Assembly (NCBI GenBank): GCA_002224055.1
Contig: AZLU01000170.1
Span: 1-64,000, forward strand
Length of the DNA: 64,000 nucleotides
Reading direction: 5' to 3'
From: Pezizomycotina sp. ARF18
Taxonomy: Eukaryota; Ascomycota
The position numbers were made by a program, and so were the translations under genes. This document shows, in pieces, positions 45,084 to 56,707 of the stretch (its first letter is position 1; every line of letters begins with the position of its first letter). Under the pieces are notes generated by a model that did not search any database, had not been told where the DNA came from, and saw nothing but the letters and a program-made list of their open reading frames with translations.

Positions 45084-47811
45084 TTAGAGCATGAAGGCAG
45101 CGGTGATGATGGCACTAGCCAGAGCAAAGGTGCTCCAAGCAACAACGTTCTTTGGGCTGTCGCTCTTCTTACCAGCGGTGCTGAAGCCGAGGACGCCATG
45201 ATTGTGGTCACCGGCAGTTGGAGTTGCGTTTGCTTTAATAACAATCGAGTTAGCAACTAATCAATCAATCAATATATTAGAGGGAAGAGATATTTATCTA
45301 CTTACCATCGTTGCCAGTCTTAGTAGCCGTGTGGCTGCTGTGGTGTCCGGAATGGTGGGTAGTCTCCAGGGTAGTGTGGCTGCTGTGATGGGTGTGGTGA
45401 CCGGTAGAAGTAGCCGTGGCAGATGAGCTCGAGAAGGTGACGGTCGAGTGAGGCGTCGCTGCCTGGCGTAAGTGGTGGGGCTGGAGTGGTGGTGGTGGTG
45501 GTGGTGGTGGGACTTAGGGCTCGAAGAGGGTTCTGGCGTGGCGGCGGTTTCGGAAGACGAAGCGTCGGCGGACGTGGGGAAAGCCTCGGCGGATAAGGAC
45601 TCGGCAGGGCAGAATCAGTGGAGGAGTCGTCGGCAGCAGAAGCGGCGTCATCATCGTCGGTTGAACGCTTCCGGAAGGTCTGGCCTTGAGCGCTACCCGT
45701 CGCATCCGATGCTCCAAGGGAGTAGCGCCTGTGGAATCCGAAGGTGTCATCTGACCACCAGAGACGCCTGCCATGCCCCCGTAGCCACTGCCCTGGGCAT
45801 TACCGCTGCTGTACCGGCCACCCCGTTGCCAACACCTGCCGCTCCGTCGGTGCCTCCGCTGTTGCCGTCGCCTTTTTTCCCACCATGGTGAACAGCTGAC
45901 TTAACAGCTTTCTTCGCAGAGCTACCGCCCGATTTAATAGCATGCCCAGTCTGGGCCAGGGCGTTTGAGACAACACCACGATGTCCATCTTGATCACCGC
46001 GGCGCTTCAACGCTCCATTAGCATGATTATGCGGGGAATGGGGATCGTGCTCCGTTGAGCCATCAACTCCATGTCCGCCAACGCCTGCGGACGAACCCTG
46101 CGCATGCTGGTGATCGTGCTCGAGTTGCTCTTCGCTCTCGTTCTCACCGGGTGGCCTCCAGCAGCTTGGTTGCCAGAGTGTGCTGTATGATCAGGTCCGT
46201 TGCCGTTGTGTTGATGTCCGGAAGTTGAATCTGTAGCTTCGTTATGATGGTGACCAGATCCATTCTGAGAAGTTGCGTGCGTACCGTCGATGTGGTTGTG
46301 TTCGTGGTGGGAAGGGTCTGATCCTTCATGATTCGGTTATTGCGGCGTCGTATAGCCGCCCCGCTCGGATCCGAAGGGGTGCCCATCGCGCCGCCCATCG
46401 TTTCCATATTCAGGTCAGAGGAAGCTCCCGGAGTAGCGTCGAGTGAGCCTGCCGCGGTCTGATGAGCGCCAGATCCTGCACCCGCGCCCTGGTGGTCATA
46501 ATGGCCTTGGTGGCCATGGTGATTTGCGCCCTGTGCATGTGCGTCCTGGCCGGAGACGCCGGCAGACTTGGAGGTCTGGTCGTGGGCGTTAGACGATCCC
46601 TTGCCAGTCCCGGTATTGCTCCCTTGATGACCATTCACATGCCCTTGGGCGTTGTTGGATCCGCTGGCGGCGTTAGAACCGTGGTCGTTTCCAGGGCTCC
46701 GGCGTCTCATTTGAGCTTCCGGTGCAGGCTCCTGAGAGGAGGCCTGAGCAAGGTTGGGGTCAACTCCGTTGGGGTCGGTGCCGTCGGAAGAAAGTCCCTG
46801 GCCGGGCGTTGAGCCCGCAGATCCGGTACCCGCGTCCTGCTGATTATTCTGCTGCGCGTTGCCTGCATGAGGTCCGTGGTTGTGATGATGACCATTACCA
46901 TTGCCTTTGCCGGTGTGATCGCCTTGGGTGCCGGTACCAGCGCCCTTGCCCTGATTATGGTGATCCTGTTTTCCGCGGCCGGTTCCCTGGATGTGGTTAG
47001 GATCCTTTGTAGGGCTGGAGTTGGTTCCGGCCGTGGCACCCGAAGTGCCGTCTTGGCCAGGGCTACGACGCCGCATCGTGTTACCGACAGTGGGGCCCTC
47101 AGTGGCGACGGCCGAGCTATCTGCCATACCGCTGCCTTCGTCGAGTCCGGATGGGGCTCCCGGCGTGGGTTTCGAAGTACCAGATCCTAGGTGGCCGTTC
47201 GCACCATTGTGGTGTCCGTCGTGCCCGTGACCTCCAGCGCCGTGGTCGAGGTGCCCCTTGTTGGCATCGGTCTGGTGACCGTCCGAATGTCCTTTATCGT
47301 GCTGGTGTGGGCCTTGGTGTGGGTTATGTTCGTGTCCGTTGCCAGCGGTGGCAGGCGTGGCATCATGAGGTCCACTAGGAGAGCGTCGCATATTCTGGTT
47401 GTGGGGATGGGGACCGTTCTGAGCTCCGGGAGCTGAGCCTTGAGATCCAGGCGCGCCGTTGTGGCCGTGGTTGTGAGGACCAACGCCGGCATTAGCTCCA
47501 GCTCCATGGTGCCCGGGGGCGGTGTTTCCATGGTTGTGAGAGTGTCCAGGCCCATTAGCGCCTTGCGCAGCTGGAGCCGCCTGGGAATCCATGGGGTCCT
47601 CAGAGCCCACCGGCTCGGTAGCTCCTCCTGCTTGCTGAGCATTTCCAGAGACTTGAACGTTACCCCCCACTGAATCAGTTGGGCCTTGGCCGCTGACAGT
47701 GGTGCGACGCGCGAGGGTTCCAGCGCCGCTACCGTCCGCGATGGCAGCAGCATGGACGGAGAGAATGAGGCCAGAGGTGGCGGCCAAGTAGAGAGCTTTG
47801 GAGGGATGCAT
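45084..47811 (-). CDS. His/Gly-rich, Kex2-site repeat, GPI-type surface protein
   Basis: Start at 47811; residues 1-21 are a signal peptide (MHPSKALYLAATSGLILSVHA). The mature part is rich in His, Gly, Asn and Gln (for example GHSHNHGNTAPGHHGAGANA). It is divided by dibasic or tribasic sites at residues 35-36 (LARR), 142-143 (MRRSPS), 247-249 and 369-371 (both MRRRSPG) and 488-490 (AIRRR), that is every 105-122 residues. Two further sites (LKRRGD, FRKRST) follow after frame changes. A Ser/Thr/His-rich segment precedes an intron at 45305-45233 (GTAAGT...GCTAAC...AAAG). The last exon reads ANATPTAGDHNHGVLGF and closes with a hydrophobic tail (VVAWSTFALASAIITAAFML), a GPI-anchor type end. The protein thus looks like a wall-anchored precursor cut by Kex2 into His-rich pieces. 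Metal binding is inferred from the His content. The frame changes about four times, all in low-complexity parts. Confidence 0.8.
45233..45305 (-). other. Intron of the His-rich gene
   Basis: 73 bases, donor GTAAGT, branch GCTAAC, acceptor AAAG. The join is in phase (AAC GAT G | CA AAC GCA). Confidence 0.85.
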
Positions 47812-48127
47812 TTTGTAGTGAAGAGGTAGGTTAAAATGGTTTTGAAGCTAGAAGGAAGTGTAAAGAGCTAAGGGGGCTGTCGGAAGACTGAGATGGATCG
47901 AGAATGAAATCTGAGTGAGAAATGTAGCGGAAAGCAGTTAAATGCGCTATGATAAAAACGAAGATATGTAAGAGAGTAAAAGTGAAGTGGAGGTAAATCC
48001 GAAGACTTATGTATGTCGAGATAGAGAGGTTGTTGTAATGCTGAAGACTGAATCCAGAGATCGAAGCCGAATGATGATGATGATAATGATGATGTTTTTT
48101 CTCTCAATCTCGGGGACGGAAAGACGG

Positions 48128-48133
48128 TTTATA
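48128..48133 (-). promoter_or_regulatory. TATA box, His-rich gene
   Basis: TATAAA on the minus strand, about 317 bases upstream of the ATG at 47811. The implied leader is long and includes a GAT/ATC trinucleotide repeat near 48073-48092. Confidence 0.4.
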
Positions 48134-48179
48134 TCCTTCGACTTCAACAAGGAAAACTATAAAACAGCGTAAAGCTGAA

Positions 48180-49903
48180 GTACTTTGTGGTTAGAGCCCT
48201 AGTATGCAATACTATTAGATTTACTTTGCCTTCATCGGCGGTGCAGGCTGTGTCTGACTTCAATTGCGATTATCGGTCTAATGTCCGATGGTTAGTGCAA
48301 TCTATCCTGGAAGAGCGTCTATGTGCTTTCCCACGCCCATGGCATGCTACGCTTAACGCTACCCAAGATTCGATGAGCCCCATAACTACTGTGGCCCGTC
48401 GCTCTAATAGCAGTTGTTGGAACAGTGCATAAAGTGGCAATAGCAGGACTGGTTCTTGCGCCGCATCAGTAATATGGTAAACGATAGCCTTATGGTTTTG
48501 CCGTAGTAGATGCAACACGTTTTGTTGAATCGCATAAACTACTCCCTGTACTACGCCGCTGCCATGGTAGGTGAGCCCAGACTTCTAATCGAGCTAACCG
48601 GAGCCAGCCCTATGGCTATGTACATCGGTGGTTAAACGCACATCTTTTCATATCAAGACTCTACTAGAGATACCCGATATTATGGATAGCTAGTGTTTTG
48701 CTTGTCCGTCAATTGGCAATTGGGGAAGGATAATTGCCCGGGCAGTACTTGTAACGTGGTTCATGCGAACGTTATGCCCTAGATACAACGTCCAATTTGC
48801 ATTGTGTCTGGCTAAGCGCCGCTAATCGTGGTGGCGCCTGCCAAGTCCTATAAGGCCTATAAGGCCAAGTCAACCCCACACTTTCCCAAAAATCTAAGGC
48901 TAAATTTAAAGATACACTAGCATGTAGTAAAATGGCGTCTAGTCTAGTAGCAGCAGTAGGGCATGAAACAGGTAATTAACCTTGTGGCTATGAAATCAAC
49001 GGGACGGTAAGCGGATGTCTGGGCGGGGTTTCGCTTTCGCTAAGCCTGGTGCAGCGTTCCCGGACAGCCATCTCCGCCTTGTTTGTATTTGAACCACCGT
49101 TAGCTTCTCATGCAAGTATTGGAAGTTTTTGAGACTAGCCTTTTCTGTTTCTGAAGATGCCGTTTCAAAAATCTGAAGAGGGCACAGGAGAATGTGGCTT
49201 CCGTAACATTGAAAACGATCGTCCGTGTATTGCGCGTTGCTGTGATAGATCACCGGCCGTCCTTACTAAATCAAGATCATGGAAATACTCGATTTCCGGG
49301 TACTTAGAGAAGTATTAGACTGACAATCCAAAGCACGGTTAATCTAATTATCCGCGTCCTTAAGATAGCTCTTCCGTCATGGCTGAGAAAAAACATCGGA
49401 AACCTAAGGATCAATGCATCGTCTCTACCGGTAAATAATCCAAATCTAACGACATGCGTTCGTTGAATGGTCTTGCTCTCAGCCAGCCTCCCAACTCCAT
49501 TTCTTGCTTTAGATCCTGATCGCGCTCAGCACCGGTAGATTCGGCGGTGTTCTGTTATATTGCCGGAGGGCACTGTTTTCCGTGATGGTTCATAGCAAGC
49601 CTCTCAGGCTTGATCATCGTGATTTTATCGAAACTCCTGGTAATGAAGCCATAGCAGGCATGAGGACTACATGAGTTCAGACTGATAAATGGCAATTTAC
49701 TTAAAATCTCCCGCAACTCTCGAACCCTTCAACAAAGCCCAATTTCCCAAAGCTTCCCATCATTTACGTCTCAAGGGTTGTGATCAGATCTTATTCTACT
49801 AGACAAATGTTTCCCAGTTATTTCTATTAGCATCAACATCTTCAGCGCTTCTTTAAATCCTCCGTCAGTCTGATAATTTTTCTCCCGCAACGAACGAATA
49901 GCT
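48180..49903. other. Spacer with a short relic-like ORF start at 48932
   Basis: ATG at 48932 opens MASSLVAAVGHETGN and stops at once. The first seven residues and flanking A-run match the ORF start at 7323. Otherwise no gene is seen. Confidence 0.4.
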
Positions 49904-50806
49904 ATGTCTAACCCAAAGGCCGTCACTTCCTCGGTAACTCCCGGACATGCAACCGTCGATAACAAGTCGCCCACCAGAATCAGAATTCCTTCCACAATAC
50001 GCCGCCGCCTTACAATCCCCAATCTCCACCGACAACACCCCACACTAGTCCCGCGACCGCTCATGGTGGTAAAACCCCGTAAATTCCCCGGGAGCAAGCC
50101 TGTAGCAGTGACCGCGGGTGGCCCAACCTAGCTAAGACCGCGGGTGGCCAGCCTCCGTCGAGTGCTCCTGGCAGCAAGCCTCCCACGACGGCTCATAGTG
50201 GAATTCTGCGAGCGCTGCTGGGGCAAGCCTCCGTGAATAACGTCGCCGGTAATGCCCAGTCGCATCCTGCCGGGGCGGCAACCCTCACCCAAATGTTTCT
50301 ACAGGCAAACCTCACCCAGATACTCGAACGTCAAGCCTTATATGAACGCACCCGGCTCAAAGCTTCCCGCGAAAGTCGGTTCTCTTCCTAACATCGTCGT
50401 ACAACAAGGTCAGTCGTCCAAGGCCTACGAGCACGCCACCCAACTACCCCGGGCGCAGCCTTAGCGTCGCCCAGTCCGGCTGCTGCAGAGGCTTCTTTCA
50501 ACATAGGGGGTTCTTTCAAGATGGGTCTAGTAGTCCCGCTTTCGGGTCGGCTTCGCGACGACGACGGCTACTGACGCAAGCCCGACGACATTACATACGA
50601 GCGCCCATGGCACGCCAACGCGGGCGCGGGCGGCAATGGAGGAATCATCCTACGGACGCAGCTCCCGAGGCAAGAATGGGAGGTCTCACGAGAAGGTGAC
50701 GGCGATAACGAATCACATATTTTTGAGCGCTGCTCCGAGCGTATATCTCACGCCTGGCAGTCTGGCCTTCCTTGGTGCGGCTGCTACTTTACCGTGGATA
50801 TTGTGA
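49904..50806 (+). CDS. Disordered protein with hydrophobic C-terminus, function unknown
   Basis: ATG at 49904 (MSNPKAVTSSVTPGHATVDN). The frame changes near 50020 into SPPTTPHTSPATAHGGKTP. Another long coherent piece is AKTAGGQPPSSAPGSKPPTT, followed by a helical stretch (LTQMFLQANLTQILERQALY). Further pieces are SLPNIVVQQGQSSKAYEHAT and a C-terminal part from the ATG at 50629 (MEESSYGRSSRGKNGRSHEK). That part ends in a hydrophobic segment (LTPGSLAFLGAAATLPWIL) with a stop at 50804-50806. The repeated A/G/S-P-G-S-K-P motif suggests a low-complexity repeat array. The protein could be tail-anchored. No family is recognised. Confidence 0.5.
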
Positions 50807-50956
50807 TGATTCTGTTTGCGATTCGTGTATTGGGCGTTCTAACGGCTTGACATCATGGTTTATGATTTGTTATATATGGATTTTGTTTGGAGTTTCGGAG
50901 TTCTTCACTTGTCTCAATTGCTGTTTCCCATACGTGTATCATCATGTTTGAACCCA

Positions 50957-50974
50957 CCCCCCCCCCCCCCCCCT
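50957..50974. repeat. C18 homopolymer
   Basis: Eighteen C in a row in the spacer after the preceding gene. Confidence 0.85.
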
Positions 50975-51474
50975 TTTAAATTGATACATTATTACTGTAC
51001 TATCAGTGAGTCAGTGTAAGTACAATTTGAAATAAATTATCCTCGTAGGGCGTAGGCTATGGCCTTGAAGGAAGAATAGTAGTCTTTCGGAAAAGGCTGC
51101 AGTGTAAAATCATCAACGTGAAGTGAAACGTCAAGCATGGAAGTACAAGAAACGGCGAAGGAGATCGCGATCGTAACAAAATTGGTTGGAGATTAAGCCG
51201 GTCGACATCATGACTCCGATAATATCATCGCCCTTATTGAGCTATCGGAATATAGCAAGTCGGTAGGGCTGTCAGTGTTCGCAATGATTCTTAGGCTCCT
51301 CTCACTCACAGCCTTCGGGCTCTGAATCGGCCGTACGACCAGCTGGCCGCACTTGCGAATCTACCCGGACAGACTTGAGGTCCCCACCTTCCGAGCTAAT
51401 CTCAATGGAAGCCGTAGCTGCTTCCTTATCCGCAGCAGGCGCCACAGAAATATCTGGGGACGACGGCACCAATG

Positions 51475-52816
51475 TTACAATCGTGTTAGCCGCCTCGATA
51501 TCTCCGCTTTGGGCACGACAGTGCGCATTTCAGCTGCCTCGGCCTCATTGCTAACCAACCGCGGTGCCCATCTCCTCGCCAGCGGCCTCCAAGCCGGTAG
51601 ACTGGCGCAGATTATAGCGACCTGGGGCTCGATGTCACCCATCAGGGTCAAGGTACCACCATGAACTCCTGAAGCGTCAGCGTGCCGACCCAAGCGTTGT
51701 AAATGTAGTACAGCTTGACCGCTGCGGCAGCGCAACTGATCAGCGCGAAGCCGAAGATGGCGACGGACCAGTTTCGGTCCTTTTTCGGGACGGGGAGCTT
51801 GAAGAGGAGTGGTAAGGGGATAAGCCAGAGGATGAAGTCCGTGAAGACGTTGACAAAGCCTACGACTACTAGGACTAGACCGCCGTTGTTAATGCACACT
51901 GCGCTCATGGCGGTCCACCAAAGGATTGGCTTGCAGAGGAAGATGAAGCCGAAGAAGCCTGTGATGGAAGACGTGGTGATGAGTGTGAAGGTTGCCCAGA
52001 CGGCGATGCGTAGAGGGCGCCAGTTAGTGAGTTGGTAGTAGAAGGGAGGATGGAAGTCTTGATCGCGAGCAACATGATCAGAACCATGAGCCAGAGGGCG
52101 AAGGAGTACTATAGGTTTGTTATACATGTCAGTTGGGGTATTACAAGGTGATGATGGTTTACGTCGCGTAACAGGGCTACGGTATCCAAGGGTGAGAACC
52201 AACCTCTTGGGACTTAACGTATTGGATGTTCGTCAGTCCCCAGTAACCGAGGTCTGGAAGGTAATAAGTGTAATCTATTTCGGACATTTGAGTCAGTTTC
52301 ATAATCCGTGGTACCAAAGCTGGGAGGTCTCGGCAACATACTAATCCATGTCATCCAGACAAAGGTAAGGGTAACTGCCGTTCCTACTAAATCGCCCAGT
52401 CCGACATCAAGAGGCCGCCATGATGGTATGGCGGGAGTAGATCCTGCCGGCGACGACGATGAGCATGAGCGCCATGAGAATGAAAATAACGGCATCGAAA
52501 CCGGGCGGCGTGACAGTCTCGTCCTTGGTAAGTACGGCAGTGTGCTATTGAGGTAGTCCACGAAAGCCTGAAGCCCTTCGCCGGCCGCGCCAGGGAGATA
52601 GCCTATAGTTGCAGCCGATAGGGCCGCCGCGGTGTCGTCGGAGCTACCTAAGAAAGTAGCGATCTGGTGATTCGTCGCATTCGGATTACGTTGAAAGAAT
52701 GCAGCGGCGTCTGAGATCAGTTTCCCTCCGGTCTCATGGAAGTACTTTGGGGCGGTAACCATAATTACGCTGAATGCGTATTGGATTGTAAGGAGTTCGG
52801 GGCCCGTAAAATTCAT
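51475..52816 (-). CDS. Fungal rhodopsin-domain integral membrane protein (PF20684-like)
   Basis: Start at 52816 (MNFTGPELLTIQYAFSVIMV). The extracellular N-terminal part is unusually long, about 95 residues. The first membrane helix is in a shifted frame (FDAVIFILMALMLIVVAGRI) and is followed by PLDVGLGDLVGTAVTLTFVW. Intron 52341-52275 joins WIN to YTYYLPDLGYWGLTNIQYV, and intron 52162-52109 joins LDTVALLRD to YSFALWLMVLIMLLAIKTSI. The later helices contain the family's hallmarks: LCKPILWWTAM, CINNGGLVLVVVGFVNVFTD, ILWLIPLPLLFKLPVPKKDR and, near the end, GDIEPQVAIICASLPAWRPL. The family is seven-helix, common in Pezizomycotina and often linked to surface sensing (PTH11-like). The C-terminus is uncertain and may extend to about 51360. 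About four frame changes. Confidence 0.88.
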
Positions 52817-55800
52817 ATTGGGCTGTTACGGCGGAGTCTGTGTAGGCAATATGAGTGAAGAGATATAGTGCAGGGTTTAATTCCCCACAACGACGTAGTA
52901 GGACGATTTATATATTAAGGTTAGAGGAGCTGAGGCGAGGATGATGATGGTAGAACAGCCAGGGTTCGGGGCTCGAGGGTTCATTAAATATTAAAAATTC
53001 TTATGGTGTTAGTATTTCCAAAAAATCGAGAGTTCACGATGTATCCATGGGCTCGGACGTTGTTAGAAGAACATTACCTGGTATTGCTGAAGGTCTGAAG
53101 AAATCAAGACAAAAACCCCCACTCCCATCCGACGGTTCATTCCGTTTCGGCGGTTCAAGTTAGATGCTACAGTACACATCCATATATATCCAACAGATAA
53201 TTTAGACGTGCAGGTGTCGTGGCTGCAGGGTTCTTCCTGATGTAGTTAACAAAATCACCCGCCTTTTTTCATGACATTTAATTTAGCTGTTGAGATGAGG
53301 TTCCTATCTAGAAAAGTTTTTCCGCAGAAGTACGCCTTCGTATTTGCATACTTACAGATACACATTCATAAGATATCTCAACAATGAAACCCAGATTTCT
53401 GAGCAACCATGCTAGGCTTTCATTCAAATTCTATGAATATAAGTCAGAATCGGTAAAGAAACCCTGCTGAAGACTGCACGGAACAGGGGAGGGAGAAGCG
53501 CTACCATTGGCCGAGTGTGTTCCCGCGCTGCCAAGTCTGCTGCAGTTGGACTTTTTGGGGGTCAGTGAGCGCAATTAAGCTAGCGAGGTAAAACAGCGAT
53601 CCTGAATCCTGATAGGCTGAGTCCGTACAGTACACGACCAGAAGAACCCACCACCTTGCGGAGGCTTGTTGAGCACCAAGGTGTAACATTGCTCTGCACC
53701 CTAATATGGTTAGAACACAGGAAAAAAGTGTTCCCGTAAGATCTAAACCAGGAAATAAGGGCAGAAACTAGGGAAGATCACGTCTAAATGTATACACCCG
53801 CTCTCGAAACGAATACTATCTGCCCACGAAGACGAACGCCCAATAAATAGAGTTGTGCTCAGATGCAGGGTAAGTCGCCGTTGTGGTGTTCGCGACGTAT
53901 TTCTGCTGAAAACATAGCGAGAGCCCGAGGTTCAAAGTTCATAGAAATGGCACATTCATATCTATGTCCGTCTATATTCCTTCTAGTAATTTACGACACG
54001 GGCGTACTCATTATCAAAGAAAACAATAAACGTGGCACGTTTAAATTACCGCTTGCCCTACAAGATCTGATCTTCGCGTGATAATAAGCTCTGTTGAGGG
54101 AAGAAAAGTTGAGAAGCGCTTAATATGAAGATCGGGTAGAATTCTGGTGCAATGCTACATAAATATATCTGAGAAAAGGCTAAGATCCACCACCACGAGC
54201 AAGCGGAACGGTAGCAGTGACCCAGAGGCCACTGTTACTCTTCGCCCTTAATTTCTATACATCTAAGGGCAATACAGGGTAGAATCCTCCTTGCTGATCT
54301 TTTCTATTTCTACCACGATTGCGGCGGACATAAAAGTGGTGCCAAGCGAATCCCCATTTAGGCTCCGATCGCTAAAACCAACCTGCAGCAACAATAGAAT
54401 TAGAATGTTGGCGTGCACGGTCATCAAGGAGAGATTGGTTTCAGTTTTCTAGTGGGGAAGAAAAAATTCCGTAGATTTATAAGACTTCAAAGAACAGATT
54501 TCCACTGGGGTTCGCTCACCTAAACAATACCTTTGTGTTCCTTTACCTTTTTGTTGGAGATGCGGCGCGTTGTTCTAGATTCCTGCCTGCATGCAAGTAA
54601 CTGGTCCAACAAATTTATACACAGTGCATGCATTTCGGCTTTTGACTAAGAGCCACGCCCAGAGCTCGGACTCTTCGCTTGGGTAACAACCGCTGGCTGT
54701 AAGAACGATCCTTTATACTACTTAATAGTCACTGAGTGTAGTTCTCCTTCTCCTTGAGAAAAGATTCAGGGTCCTGTTGCGGCGCAGATCTTCAGAAAAC
54801 ATTCAAATGCATGAGATGTGTACCTAAGTAAACGCATTTACAATTTGTCATGTCGTAAGAAATCCTTCGGTGAGATGTAATCCGAGCTTGGAATAAATTC
54901 GAGAGTATTTATTGTTCTTCAGTCGTAGATTAATAGCAATATGGTCGTCTTATCAGCCTTTCAGGCAGTCAGCCAATCGTGTATAGGCGTATTCAATGGA
55001 AAAACTCACCTCTTCCGGAGGAGTTGTAGACTCGGAGGAGATACTACTGTGTATAAAGTGATTGATCAAAGACGCGGAACCCAATAGATTCGGTAACCAC
55101 CGCTTGCATTTTTTCCACCGACGTCTTCGAGCACCGATTATAATAGTGCTACGCCTTGATAGATTGAATTCATAAAGTATCCTCCGTATAGTTAATGTTC
55201 ATTTCGGGATAAATTTTAGAAGTGGAAGCCCCCGATGTTTAAGGACAGCTTGGTATACAGAAAAGTGAAAGTAAGGACTTACAAACGAGGGCCCATATTC
55301 AAGGCCTGCGCATTGTATGAAGCAAAAGATGGGTGAAAATTGCAAATTAAATGGATTTGGGTCCTATTAACGTCCAGTACGAAGAACTTTGGTTCATTAC
55401 TATGAATTTGGAAAAGGCTTAGACTGCGAATTTGTGCAATCCACATCTACAAACAGACCACATTTGCTTACCGGCAACGCTTTCCCTCAGATGAATGATA
55501 TCGTAGATTCCAAAGGCTCAGGTCTTAACAACTGGAGCGGGCACCCAGCGGCACTGAATGGATTCTTGTTCGACCTGCTCGGTTAGCGGTCTGGTTTCGA
55601 ATTGGACCGATCCAATAGCTAATCGGATTTCCAGAATAGTATAGCGCATAGGGTTCTGGCTTAGCGCGCGATCGACGTTGGATCCGAATCTGATAATCGG
55701 GAGATGGGCATCCGCATCTGATAAGCGAGTTGTGGAAGCGGCGGCCGGCGGAGAATGGAATGTATTATCCGCGCATTTACCAGTCAAATGTTCAATCGCT

Positions 55801-56063
55801 GATCGCGAACCCGCCTCTATAGAGTAGTAGGATGGAATGTAATATAAAAGGCTCCCCTTCGGCTGCTTGTTCCTCTTTCGATTCATACTTTCTCATTGTA
55901 CCTACTTCGTACTGATTATTGCCTTCGAAAAGCTTGCATACTTTCAAATTGATGCCGCTTCTCCGTTCATCCTTAGTTTACACCAGACCATTGTATCGTA
56001 CTTCCCTCGCTCGAGTTTTTAGCTGTCACTTGTAACCCCATCAAACAAAACATCCGAAGCGTG
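52817..56063. other. Gene-poor region
   Basis: A long spacer with only scattered short frames. The minus-strand piece 53501-53689 (SLIALTDPQKVQLQQTWQRG) and the minus-strand frame 55518-55886 (FGSNVDRALSQNPMRYTILE) read like protein but could not be extended or identified. I call no gene. Confidence 0.45.
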
Positions 56064-56707
56064 ATGTCTCGCTCAAAAGCCGCAGGAGAAAACCCTACCT
56101 TCGCTGAGGCTATCACCACGGTCACGATGAGCTCAAGTATTATCACAAAAAGATAACTTCTCCAGGAGCCGACGAAGACACCAGGAAAGGTACAAGAACG
56201 CCTTCACGTGGGAGCTTGCTCGTCACTCTATTGGCGAGGAGCTCGTCATATACCCCATGTTCGAAAAGTTCCTAGGTGCCAAGGGAAGGAGATGGCGGAT
56301 AAGGAAGAAGGCAGCACGCTGAGTAAAGATTATCTGTAATCCTCTCCTGAACTCGAGCTAACGTTGGTGTAATCTCTCTAGGTCAAAAGAGCTGTTGAAG
56401 AAATGGCAAAACCTCAAACCGCAGGATCCCGAGTTCATGTTCAACCTTGGAGAAGCTTTGGGCGGCCCGCTGACGAGCATATGAAAGAGGAGGAGAACGA
56501 TGATCTTCCCACTTTGGAGAGGGCGATTGGTGATCATGATGAATGCGTTTCATCTCGGTAAGAGCTTCAACAGGACCAAGATGTTTGTTCCGACACGATC
56601 GCACCTTCTTGCGCCAGATAGCCTCCGTTTGAGACTGTTGCTGCTCTTCTCGCAGCGCCCATGATAAGATTTCGGATTTGTTTAGGAAGTTTCCGAAGGA
56701 TACCTGA
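56064..56707 (+). CDS. Hemerythrin-like HHE cation-binding domain protein (PF01814)
   Basis: Start at 56064 (MSRSKAAGENPTFAEAITT). The piecewise reading gives the full fungal HHE protein: HDELKYYHKKITSPGADEDT, NAFTWELARHSIGEELVIYP, MFEKFLGAKG and MADKEEGSTL. An intron at 56323-56381 (GTAAAG...GCTAAC...CTCTAG) joins to ELLKKWQNLKPQDPEFMFNL. Then come EHMKEEENDDLPTLERAIGD, the FNRTKMFVPTRSH segment, and the tail PPFETVAALLAAPMDKISDL and FRKFPKDT with stop 56705-56707. The iron ligands expected of the family are visible: His in HDEL, His-Glu in RHSIGEE, and His and Glu in EHMKEEE. About 195 codons, normal for the family. A di-iron oxygen or nitric-oxide related role is family knowledge, not shown here. 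About seven one-base changes. Confidence 0.9.

Noticed and set aside
47187-47753. 188-codon minus-strand frame inside the His-rich gene
   Set aside because: Shifted shadow of the same strand's main frame, which has the signal peptide and the evenly spaced Kex2 motifs.
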